From Bartonella tamiae Th239 (GTDB lineage Bacteria > Pseudomonadota > Alphaproteobacteria > Rhizobiales > Rhizobiaceae): a stretch of 64,000 bases of DNA. The stretch is taken from assembly GCF_000278275.1 (NCBI RefSeq), contig NZ_JH725147.1:370388-434387 (forward strand), given 5' to 3'. Below the pieces are notes generated by a model, which did not search any database, was not told the origin of the DNA, and was given only the letters and a program-made list of their open reading frames with translations. A program made the position numbers and the translations under genes. This document shows positions 48,650-57,324 of this stretch, in pieces. Every line of letters begins with the position of its first letter. Position 1 is the stretch's first letter.

Positions 48650-49036
48650 ATGTTAAAATATATTCTTTCTATGTGCGCTTTAGTAATGTCTTTAGGTTTT
48701 GCGCCTTCCGTATTGGCTAATGAAGTTGAAACCAGTGATGGAGTTACAGTAAAAAATGAGCTTTATATTTGCGAACGTGGTGTTCAACTGCCTGTTGTCT
48801 ATTTGATTGAAAAAGATTTAAGTTCTTACGCCATTGTTTCAATTGAAGGTAAACTTGTTCCAATGTATCAACGTAAAATGGCATCAGGTGCAAATTATAT
48901 CGCTTTTGATGAACAAGACAGTTACCGTCTCTATACAAAAGGTGATGAAGCAAGTGTTGGTTTTCTGGCTGCTGATGATACGGCTGAAGAGCAAACAATA
49001 TTTTCATCATGTCACGCAGATATAGATCAGGATTAA
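48650..49036 (+). CDS. mliC: MliC-family periplasmic lysozyme inhibitor
   Basis: 128 residues from ATG 48650 (AAAGG about 8 nt upstream). The signal peptide is MLKYILSMCALVMSLGFAPS with cleavage after VLA. The mature part matches the MliC/PliC C-type lysozyme inhibitor fold (YICERGVQLPVVYLIEKD, then YRLYTKGDEASVGFLAADD), with cysteines at each end that could bridge. Such proteins shield peptidoglycan from host lysozyme. The family call is by pattern, not exact. tenA follows after 2 bp. Confidence 0.75.
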   Translation: MLKYILSMCALVMSLGFAPSVLANEVETSDGVTVKNELYICERGVQLPVVYLIEKDLSSYAIVSIEGKLVPMYQRKMASGANYIAFDEQDSYRLYTKGDEASVGFLAADDTAEEQTIFSSCHADIDQD

Positions 49037-49038
49037 TA

Positions 49039-49722
49039 ATGCGTCCAGATTTTACCAGTGGCCTTTTTGGCGCGTTACGTCGTGACACAGGGGATATATG
49101 GGATTCTTATATTCATCATCCTTTTGTACAGCAATTGGCTACTGGTAAATTAAATCCGCAATGTTTCAAACGATTTTTAACGCAAGATTATTTATTTCTC
49201 ATCCATTTTTCGCGCGCTTATGCTTTGCTGGCTGCAAAATCTATAACGCTTGTTGACATTAAACAAGCGCTTTCAGGTCTTAAAGCCATAGCGGATGAAT
49301 TGCCCTTACATGTTGCTTATTGTGCCAAATGGGGTCTTTCAGAAGATGAGATGGAACAAGAGCCAGAAGCACAGCAAACCATTGCTTACACACGTTATGT
49401 GCTTGATGTTGGTCATATTGGTGACAGGCTTGATTTAATGGCTGCTTTGATGCCCTGTGTTGCGGGTTATGCTGAAATTGGCTTGGGTCTTGCTGCTTCA
49501 GAACAGACCGTTTTTGACAATAATCCTTATGCAGATTGGATTTACGCTTATGAAAGCGAAGAGTATGCGCAAAGTGTTCAATTGAGTATTCAGTATATGA
49601 ATAGCCTTGCAGAAAAGGATATGAGTAAGGCACAATATAAAAGATTAAGAACTATTTTTAATAAGGCTACACAGTTAGAAATCGAATTTTGGCAGATGGG
49701 ACTTGATGCTGAAAATTTATAA
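49039..49722 (+). CDS. tenA: Aminopyrimidine aminohydrolase / thiaminase II TenA
   Basis: 227 residues from ATG 49039 (AGGA 7 nt upstream; an earlier in-frame ATG at 49009 overlaps mliC). It hydrolyses thiamin breakdown products to HMP for salvage. HFSRAYALLAAKS starts the helical core. LMPCVAGYAEIG carries the catalytic cysteine and tyrosine, and YESEEYAQSVQ the second-site glutamate. A thiamin-salvage role fits; a TPP riboswitch was looked for and not found. Confidence 0.93.
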   Translation: MRPDFTSGLFGALRRDTGDIWDSYIHHPFVQQLATGKLNPQCFKRFLTQDYLFLIHFSRAYALLAAKSITLVDIKQALSGLKAIADELPLHVAYCAKWGLSEDEMEQEPEAQQTIAYTRYVLDVGHIGDRLDLMAALMPCVAGYAEIGLGLAASEQTVFDNNPYADWIYAYESEEYAQSVQLSIQYMNSLAEKDMSKAQYKRLRTIFNKATQLEIEFWQMGLDAENL

Positions 49723-50102
49723 TCTGACATTAAAACACGATCTTGATTAAAAATAACTGCGTTTCAACGTCAAGAGCAATAGTTTAAATCAGCAAACCAA
49801 GCAATGCATAATAATGAAAACGTCTCTATTTTAGCTTGAATTTATACTGACTAAAATAGTGAGTTTAAAAAGTTCATTTCACTTTATCTTAAGTGAACTT
49901 GTTACGTATATATTTAGTTTACACTACTTTTTTAATAGATTGACCTTTTTGTTTGTCAAACTTTATAAGTCGTTTAAATTCTGTTTGATTTGAAAATTTC
50001 ATTTCATCAGTTTATTTTTCATAGAAAAGACGAAGGAATATTTTTAAATAGGTTCTTTCGTATATTTATTTTTTTATTGTAAAATTTTTGACAAATTTTT
50101 TA
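49723..50102. other. Spacer before IS copy B
   Basis: Contains a 7-bp inverted repeat TTCACTT (49878-49884) / AAGTGAA (49891-49897) with no T-run. Nothing else recognised. Confidence 0.4.
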
Positions 50103-50946
50103 GTTTCAGGGTCTATAAATTTGATAGAGTCCATTTTTGGTGGTTTGTATTTCATTGGTTTGAGGGAGGATCGACCAATGAATGATTTAGTTTTGTTGAG
50201 CGAAAATCAGATGGCACGGATATCACCCTTTTCCTACTTTCTCACGGAGTTTTTCGTGTTGATAACCAGTGTGGTGACAGCAGTATTGTCTATGTCATTA
50301 AGCATGGTCTGCAATGCAAAGATGCACCTGTTGGCTATGGTCGGCATAAAACACTCTATAAACGTTTTATTCGCTGGAGCCGAATGGGTGTGTTTGACCG
50401 CATCTTTACAGCCCTTGCTGGGCAAGACCCAAAGCCTCAACGTATCACGATTGATGCCACACATCTCAAGGCACACCGCACGGCAGCACGCCTCTTAAAA
50501 AGGGGATGTTCCCCGCCACATCGGGCGCACGAAAGGTAGCTTGAGCTCAAAACGGCATACAGTCTGCAATCAAGATAGAAAGCCCATATGCCGGCTTTGA
50601 TCAGAAGGACAGATGAGTGACTATAAGGGTGCCGCTCTTCTGTTGCCGGTTCTGCCAGATACACACGAACTCGTAACCGACCGGGGTTATGATGCAGACT
50701 GATTCCGTCAGGCATTGTTTGACAGAAACATCAACGCCTGTATTTCTCCAAGAAAGGGAAGGAACACGCATATCCACTTTGAAAGACACCTCTATAGGTA
50801 CCGCCATAAGATTGAGAAGCTACTGGCAAAATTTAAGGACTGGCGTTGCATTGCAACACACTATGACCGATGCGCACAGACATTATTCTCGGCTATTTGC
50901 ATCGCCGCTACCCTCATCTTCTATCTTAATGAATGTGTCATGAGCC
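50103..50946 (+). mobile_element. IS5-family (IS427-like) insertion sequence, inactive copy B
   Basis: 844 bp, nearly identical to 35382-36227, with the same termini and TA flanks. It carries the same transposase frameshifts and the same TGG-to-TGA change in YDADWF. A two-base difference near the right end and a few substitutions separate the copies. Confidence 0.88.
50179..50931 (+). pseudogene. IS5-family transposase remnant (copy B)
   Basis: Same broken reading frame as copy A, starting at the equivalent ATG 50179; not translatable as one protein. Confidence 0.85.
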
Positions 50947-50997
50947 TAAAGTAAGCGTGTGTTTTATGATCAGTGTAGATAAGAAAAATTAAAACTT

Positions 50998-51771
50998 TTA
51001 AGTAAAATGAATGGCGTGTAATTTTTGTCCGTTGCGTTTAAGCCAAGTTTGATGTTGCTTGGATTGGGGGCACAGTCTTTCGCATAAAGCCCAAAAACGC
51101 GCACTATGATTCATCTCAATTAAATGGGCAACTTCATGAGCAACAAGATAGTTCACAACTGGTAAAGGCGCCATGATAATGCGCCAAGAAAACGAAAGAT
51201 TTGCCTGCGACGAACAAGAACCCCATCGACTTTTTGTATCTTTATAACGAATAGAAGCAGGTTTTTTACCCACTTTTTTTGCATGTTGTACGACAAGAGG
51301 GGCAATGACGCTCTCGGCATGTTTTTTTAATGCATCTGAAAGACGCCGCGTCAAATGAGCTTGATCACCATAAACGATGATATGTGGATGATCACTTTTG
51401 CTGACAATCAGAGTTGTTCCGCGTCCCTCTTGATGAATGATGCGATGTTCAATACCTAAAATTGGGATAAAGGCGCCATTTTTTAATGCAGATGTTTCTT
51501 GCGGTTTGGGTAAATGTACAATGCGATTTTCAATCCAACCACGATAGCGCTCAACAAAAGATTTGACTTCATTGATTGATGTTTTAGGAGGTATCGTGAC
51601 ACGTAAAGATTTCCCCCCTGCTTCAATACGCAATGTTAATCTTTTGGCGCGCGTATTTTCACGGATGAAAAGAGGCAAAACGCGGTCAGACAGTTTGAAA
51701 ACATCTTCAATAGAATTTTGCATCTGTGGTGATTTAATACGTTTTTTTTGGATAAATAATTTTGAAAACAT
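50998..51771 (-). CDS. YgjP-type zinc metallopeptidase (DUF45)
   Basis: 257 residues with the gluzincin motif HEVAHLIEMNH (about 208-218), preceded by the family's SRWGSCSSQANLSFSWRIIMAP. This is the hallmark of the YgjP/DUF45 group, whose members are intracellular and of uncertain substrate. The N-terminal third (about 30-100) is a poorly conserved basic domain. It stands alone, next to the IS. Confidence 0.9.
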   Translation of the reverse strand: MFSKLFIQKKRIKSPQMQNSIEDVFKLSDRVLPLFIRENTRAKRLTLRIEAGGKSLRVTIPPKTSINEVKSFVERYRGWIENRIVHLPKPQETSALKNGAFIPILGIEHRIIHQEGRGTTLIVSKSDHPHIIVYGDQAHLTRRLSDALKKHAESVIAPLVVQHAKKVGKKPASIRYKDTKSRWGSCSSQANLSFSWRIIMAPLPVVNYLVAHEVAHLIEMNHSARFWALCERLCPQSKQHQTWLKRNGQKLHAIHFT

Positions 51772-51926
51772 AATTCAGTATATAGATTTTAAAAAGTAAA
51801 TTTAAGGCATAAAAAAAATTTTAAACCAGTCTATTTTTAACCGCTATGCGCTTTGAAAACTTATTTAAAAAAATAGCAAATGCATATTTTCATCAAAAAT
51901 AGGTGCTCACCTTCAATTCTATCACT

Positions 51927-52706
51927 TTATGAACCTGTCATATTTTTTTCGATGAGAAGTGAAAGTGCTTTTTCAAGAGCATTTAAATCTTGCTCTCGTG
52001 ACAAACGATGATCCCCATCGCGGATCAACGTTAATGCAACATTATCATAGGGTAAAAGTTCTAAAAGTTCAATTGTATGGCGATAAGGAACTTCTTCATC
52101 ACACATACCTTGCAATATTTGAATACCACAGCGCACATTAATGGGTTGAACCATTACGCGATTGATTTCACCATCTTCTATTAAAATTTTTGTAAAAGGT
52201 GTTGGTTCTGGTCCATATCGCGATGGAACTTCAATAAACCCATTTTCTTCCAATAGATTTTTATAAGTGTCATCAAGCTGTGGTAAAATAAGGTCATGGG
52301 TAAAGTCAGGTGCAGGAGCAACAAGAACAAGTCCTGCAAGATCAATTTTTTTCTTCTGTAACTCTTGTGCCATACGGAGGGCAATCCATCCACCCATGGA
52401 TGATCCAATTAAAATTTGAGGGCCTTCACAAAAGGCTTCATAAACTGCAAGGCTTTCGTTGAGCCAACGTGAAATACACCCTTGAAAAAAATCTCCACCA
52501 GATTCACCATGACCCGAATAATCAAAACGCAAACAGGAAAGATCATGTTTGTTGGCAAAAGCATCAACCCGCAAAGCTTTAGCACCAAGCATATCTGAGC
52601 GATAGCCGGAAAGCCAAACAAGACCAGCTTTTGTTTTACCCTTGCGATAACGCACAGCAATATCTGTATTATTGACATTTAAAAATTGAAGATCTATTCC
52701 GTTCAT
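51927..52706 (-). CDS. Alpha/beta-hydrolase
   Basis: 259 residues. The nucleophile elbow IGSSMGGW gives Ser and the fold is typical (LVWLSGYRSDMLGAKA, RFDYSGHGESGG as the oxyanion part, GDHRLSR with the catalytic His). The aspartate is probably in MCDEEVPY. It resembles the bacterial esterase/palmitoyl-thioesterase ABHD10-like group. The substrate is unknown. No signal peptide. Confidence 0.9.
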   Translation of the reverse strand: MNGIDLQFLNVNNTDIAVRYRKGKTKAGLVWLSGYRSDMLGAKALRVDAFANKHDLSCLRFDYSGHGESGGDFFQGCISRWLNESLAVYEAFCEGPQILIGSSMGGWIALRMAQELQKKKIDLAGLVLVAPAPDFTHDLILPQLDDTYKNLLEENGFIEVPSRYGPEPTPFTKILIEDGEINRVMVQPINVRCGIQILQGMCDEEVPYRHTIELLELLPYDNVALTLIRDGDHRLSREQDLNALEKALSLLIEKNMTGS

Positions 52707-53004
52707 GGATATTTCCTTTTAACAGTCTTTAACCGATTATTTTAAAGTAAACGCTCTGTTGTTTCATTTTAGACCCATATCATAATCTTTACACACATGA
52801 AATTTATCGCTCAATCAGATGATTGTCACTATTTTGAGTTGTTTTTCACTCTGTTTTTTTTTAAAAAACATGCTATGAAACATGTTTATGAAGAAATTCC
52901 GCTTATTGGTCTTTGCAAGAATACACTATTGTGGAACAATAAAAAGGATTTCTCCGTTATTTATATGCACTATCTATCAATAATGATTTTAAGGAGATTT
53001 GATC

Positions 53005-53541
53005 ATTCGTCGACCGTTTAAAGCTACACCCGTCCAAAAGGACGGACCACGTTCTAATGAGGATATTCGTGTACCCAAAGTCCAGCTTATTGACGATGAA
53101 GGGCAAAATCACGGAATAATTGCAACGCAAGATGCTTTGGCCATGGCTGATGAAGCGGGTCTCGACTTAGTTGAGATTGTGCCTAATGCTGAGCCACCAG
53201 TATGTAAGATTATTGATTTAGGTAAACTGAAATATCAAAATCAGAAAAAAGCATCTGAAGCGCGTAAAAAACAAAAAACAGTTGAAATTAAAGAAATTAA
53301 AATGAGACCTAATATTGATTCTCATGATTATGGGGTCAAAATGAAAGCTGTTAGCCGTTTTCTTGAAGATGGTGACAAGGTCAAAATCACTTTAAGGTTT
53401 CGCGGTCGTGAAATGGCGCACCAAGAATTGGGTATGAAGCTGCTTAACCGTGTCAAAGACGACACCGTTGATATTGCAAAAGTGGAAGCTGAACCCAAAC
53501 TTGAAGGTCGCCAAATGATGATGGTAGTTGCACCAAAATAA
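53005..53541 (+). CDS. infC: Translation initiation factor IF-3, likely AUU start
   Basis: 178 residues when begun at the ATT of [17 protein letters not shown] (52991-52996) lies 8 nt upstream of that ATT but only 2 nt from the TTG at 52999. The rare AUU start is known in infC, where it underlies autoregulation. IF-3 N domain ([16 protein letters not shown]), linker and C domain ([16 protein letters not shown]) are complete. It binds 30S and checks start codons. A strong terminator follows, so rpmI-rplT are not in this unit. Confidence 0.93.
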   Translation: MRRPFKATPVQKDGPRSNEDIRVPKVQLIDDEGQNHGIIATQDALAMADEAGLDLVEIVPNAEPPVCKIIDLGKLKYQNQKKASEARKKQKTVEIKEIKMRPNIDSHDYGVKMKAVSRFLEDGDKVKITLRFRGREMAHQELGMKLLNRVKDDTVDIAKVEAEPKLEGRQMMMVVAPK

Positions 53542-53917
53542 AATGAATAGAAATACTACACGATTTTGTATCGCTTGGTTTCTTTAAAAGTAACTAAATA
53601 AAGTAAAAAAGTCGATGAAACCCGCTATGAATCAATAGCGGGTTTTAAATGCTAACTTTTACAATTACTGTGCGGATCAATAAATAACATTTATAATGCA
53701 CCAAATGATGTGCCCGTTTTTATAATTATCGAAAGAAAATTGATTGTTATTGGTGATAAAAGTTTGGTTTTTATTCAGCTCTGTAACATGAGTAGATAAA
53801 TTTAAAAAACAAAAATGTTTTTGTCGATCCATAAAGACATTGCAGAGGGAAACTCCATCCTATTGGGTGGCATTAGGATATTTTTAAAATTTCTCAATAT
53901 CAAAGGAGGAAAATATT
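53542..53917. other. Spacer after infC
   Basis: Contains the infC terminator; the rest shows only the AAGGAGG ribosome site of the permease. Confidence 0.5.
53618..53646 (+). terminator. Terminator of infC
   Basis: AAACCCGCTAT (53618-53628) / ATAGCGGGTTT (53635-53645), 11-bp perfect stem, 6-nt loop, short T tail. Confidence 0.8.
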
Positions 53918-55363
53918 GTGTCTAATTGGCTTAGGCGTAAGCCTATTTTGCACGGTGTGGTAAATAATGAAAAAAAACTCACACCAATTTTGCGTTGGCC
54001 TCATCTTATTGCCTTAGGTGTTGGTGGTATTGTTGGTACAGGAATTTATACGTTGATTGGCGTGGGTGCTGATCGTGCAGGACCTGCTATTTTATTGTCT
54101 TTTGTTATTGCTGGTGTCGTTTGTGCTTGCACAGCTTTTGCCTATGCAGAACTGGCAACAATGATTCCTGTTGCAGGCGGTGCTTATAGCTATTCTTATG
54201 CAGCTTTAGGTGAAATGATTGCTTGGATTGTTGGATGGAGTCTTATTTTAGAATATTCCCTTGTGGTCAGTACTGTTGCCGTTGGCTGGTCTGCCTATGC
54301 CACAGGTTTTCTTGAAGGGATAGGTTTACATTTGCCCTTTTGGCTGACGTCTGGCATAGATGCTATCGATCCAACAACGGGTGAAGCAGGTCTTGTAAAT
54401 TTGCCAGCAGTACTGATTGTTTTTGTTGTGGCAGGTCTTTTAATCATCGGCACAAAAACAAGTGTGACTGTTAATACAATTTTGGTTTTTGTGAAAATTG
54501 CAGCTCTTTTGCTTTTTGTTGTTCTGGCTTTACCAAGCTTCAATGCTGCAAATTTACAGCCGTTTATGCCGAATGGTTTTTCAAAAGTAATGTCACCTGA
54601 TGGGGTGGAACGGGGTGTAATGGCCGCAGCTGCTATTGTTTTGTTTGCTTTTTTTGGGTTTGATACAATTTCAACTGCAGCTGAGGAAACAAAAAATCCA
54701 CGACGTGATCTTTCCATAGGCATTGTTGGTTCACTGATCATTTGCATTATTGTTTATGTTTTGGTCGGCTTAGGCGCGGTTGGAGCATTATATTATACAC
54801 AATTTGCTCATAGTGAAGAACCGCTTGCTCATATTCTACGGAGTCTAAACCATAATCATGCAGCTGTATTGATTGGCGTTGCCGCTGTCATAGCTTTGCC
54901 AACAGTGCTGCTAGCTTTTTTATATGGGCAAACACGTATATTTTACGTGATGGGACGTGATGGTACATTGCCAGTATTTTTATCAAATGTAAACAAAAAA
55001 ACAGGTACACCAATTGCAACAACACTTATAACAGCAACAATTATTGCCACAATTGCAGGCATTTTTCGTCTGGATGAAATTGCGGCTCTTGCCAATGCGG
55101 GTACATTAATGGCTTTTACATCTGTTGGTATTTGTTTACTTGTTCTGCGTAAAACTGCTAGTGATGTAATGCGTAAATTTCGGGCACCTTTTGCTTGGGT
55201 TATTGCTCCTTTAACGGTTGTTGGTTGCCTCTATCTTTTTTCTAGTCTTCCAGCAAAGACCCACTATTATTTTGTTATTTGGAATATTATTGGGATTGCC
55301 TTTTATTTCTTATATGGATTCCGTAAAAGCGTTGTTGCACATGAAAATAACACCCATTCATAA
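53918..55363 (+). CDS. APC-family amino-acid permease (CAT/YfnA-like)
   Basis: 481 residues from GTG 53918 with an AAGGAGG site upstream. About 12 hydrophobic segments; the first contains the glycine-rich GVGGIVGTGIYTLIGVGADRAGP. Later AAEETKNPRRDLSIGI is the APC/CAT signature. Such permeases take up cationic or neutral amino acids. Substrate is not resolvable. The C-terminal tail is short. Confidence 0.92.
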   Translation: MSNWLRRKPILHGVVNNEKKLTPILRWPHLIALGVGGIVGTGIYTLIGVGADRAGPAILLSFVIAGVVCACTAFAYAELATMIPVAGGAYSYSYAALGEMIAWIVGWSLILEYSLVVSTVAVGWSAYATGFLEGIGLHLPFWLTSGIDAIDPTTGEAGLVNLPAVLIVFVVAGLLIIGTKTSVTVNTILVFVKIAALLLFVVLALPSFNAANLQPFMPNGFSKVMSPDGVERGVMAAAAIVLFAFFGFDTISTAAEETKNPRRDLSIGIVGSLIICIIVYVLVGLGAVGALYYTQFAHSEEPLAHILRSLNHNHAAVLIGVAAVIALPTVLLAFLYGQTRIFYVMGRDGTLPVFLSNVNKKTGTPIATTLITATIIATIAGIFRLDEIAALANAGTLMAFTSVGICLLVLRKTASDVMRKFRAPFAWVIAPLTVVGCLYLFSSLPAKTHYYFVIWNIIGIAFYFLYGFRKSVVAHENNTHS

Positions 55364-55803
55364 ACACTTTGAAGAGTTTTCAATGGTGCATGAAATGAAT
55401 GAAAATAAATGCTCTGCTATTCGTATTTAGGGCATTTATTATTAAATTTTATGTGTCAACCATATTGGATTTCACGGTGATAAAAACGTATTTTATATCG
55501 TGCAAAAAAATATATTATTTTGCTTTTAATTTTATACATTTCTCAAAAAAGAAACATTCGGAAAAAGACTTTTTAATGAAAGCATTTGTTTTACAATAAT
55601 TGTCATAAGAGCTGGCGATGTATCATCAAGCTTCAATTCTTTTCTTGCAGATACATCACACATCAACATAGCCTCTTCAATGTGATGAAGAATGCATTTT
55701 AAAAATACACATCTTTAAATTTAAAACAGGCTTTCCTAAATTATTTTCGCCATGATGATCATTTATGGATTATCACTTTAGATTTATAAATGGAGCTTTT
55801 AAG
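55364..55803. other. Spacer, one inverted repeat
   Basis: GATGTATC (55617-55624) / GATACATC (55650-55657) with 25-nt loop; no T-run. Short ORFs here lack support. Confidence 0.4.
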
Positions 55804-56769
55804 GTGCATAAAGTCACGAAATTATTGGTTTTTATTTTGGCCTTTGTAAGCTTGCACTGTGCCTACGCACAAGCGGCGATTTTTCAAAAAGTTCCCGGAA
55901 CATCTGTTTATGCAACAGTTCCTGATGGTTTTGAACTGACAAAAAAATTTAGTGGTTTTATCAATAAAGCCAATAATGCTTCTATTATGATCGTCACTTT
56001 GCCACCTGCCAATATACAAATGCAAGATATATTTAAGGATGAAAAAACATTTAGCGCTGAAATGGCTTTGCAAAACTATACAATTGAAAAACAAACGCAA
56101 ATAAAAAGCCGTGATGGCTATCCTTTGACTATTTATCAAGGAAAGCAAAGCTTAGGCGAGGTGAGTTTTGATAAATGGGCCACGATGATTTTTGCGCAAA
56201 ATGCAACATATGTGGCAACCATACAAGCTCCAGAAGAGGCGCGTTTTCAAGAAAAAGAGGCGATGGGAGTTTTTCAATCTTTTTCTCTTGCTAATGACAC
56301 GACGGCTGAAGACCAATTGGCTGCTTTACCTTTTACATTTGATGCTGTTTTTCCTTTTCAATTTGTCGGAACACTTATGAATCAAAGCGCTATGTTGGTC
56401 ATACCACAATTGAGTGCCGAAGATAAAAAGCGCCCTGATATTATTCTTTCACAAGCAACAGAAGTGTTAAAAGCTGCACCTTTGGATCAAGTTATTGATT
56501 TTTATCTTAATTCGTTAAAAGGTACGCTTGATGATATTACAAATAAAAAATTTACATCTGTTAAATTTGCTAAGCGTCCTGCAATGCGTCTTGATGCGCA
56601 CGCTGTAATGAAGGGCGATAATGTTGATATCATTATCTATGCCACTTTGGATGATAATGGTCATCCCTTATTCTTACATGCCACTGGTATAAAAGATAGT
56701 CTTGTTCCTTATGAGAATAATATTGAAGCAATTGCTAAAAGTGTTGCTTTACGCGATGGGGGACTTTAA
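55804..56769 (+). CDS. Exported protein of unknown function
   Basis: 321 residues from GTG 55804 (TGGAG 8 nt upstream; an ATG 13 codons earlier is the alternative). The signal peptide runs to about AYA|QAA. The mature protein has two similar-looking beta-rich halves beginning VPGTSVYATVPDGFELTKKFSGF and ALPFTFDAVFPFQFVGTLM. No family is recognised, but both halves look like a stand-alone lipid- or ligand-binding fold. It lies between an APC permease and an MsbA-like gene with long spacers. Confidence 0.65.
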   Translation: MHKVTKLLVFILAFVSLHCAYAQAAIFQKVPGTSVYATVPDGFELTKKFSGFINKANNASIMIVTLPPANIQMQDIFKDEKTFSAEMALQNYTIEKQTQIKSRDGYPLTIYQGKQSLGEVSFDKWATMIFAQNATYVATIQAPEEARFQEKEAMGVFQSFSLANDTTAEDQLAALPFTFDAVFPFQFVGTLMNQSAMLVIPQLSAEDKKRPDIILSQATEVLKAAPLDQVIDFYLNSLKGTLDDITNKKFTSVKFAKRPAMRLDAHAVMKGDNVDIIIYATLDDNGHPLFLHATGIKDSLVPYENNIEAIAKSVALRDGGL

Positions 56770-57324
56770 TCTAACCAAATTATTTCCATATTATAGCCTA
56801 TTTGTTGCAGTCCTGTTTTTTAAAGAAAATCTGTAAGGTTGTCAGTATCAGATATAATTAGGATAAATTTGCGCGGCTTTATAAAAGCAAAACGTCTCTC
56901 ATTATTTTTAGTGTTTTTAAATATTAGAAAGAATCGCAAATAAATTGATGAAGATTTAATGTGTTCTTATCCATATTATTTAATCTTGCGATCCAAAATT
57001 GCTTCATTCATAAAAATTTGTATACCTATCGTAATAAGAACATTTTACTATCTTAAAAGGTGAAAGATTTCATAGTAGGATTAACTATTGTCAACAATAA
57101 CATCATATGGAACAAGGCCTTGAAACTACAGGAGCAAAAGCTTAAACGACTTGCATCTTTCAACCAATGAGGCTAGGGAAAAACTTCAAAATTCATGATG
57201 ATGAAAAGAGGCTGATTCAATTTATGATTAAGCTTAGTTTGAAAGTGGGAAATGCCGCAACATCAAAAGACGGGCTTATTGTCGATTAAAATTTATGGGC
57301 AAAATTTATAAGGTTTAGCACTGA
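56770..57324. other. AT-rich spacer, no gene
   Basis: 555 bp. Short translatable stretches occur around 57100-57250 but no frame is open long enough, and no family is recognised. Confidence 0.4.

Noticed and set aside
55218-55599. Two short plus-strand ORFs after the permease
   Set aside because: One is an alternative frame of the permease end and the other has no support; both are in AT-rich DNA.
56770-57324. Pseudogene remnant before the MsbA-type gene
   Set aside because: Short readable stretches exist but no frame is long or similar to a family I can name.
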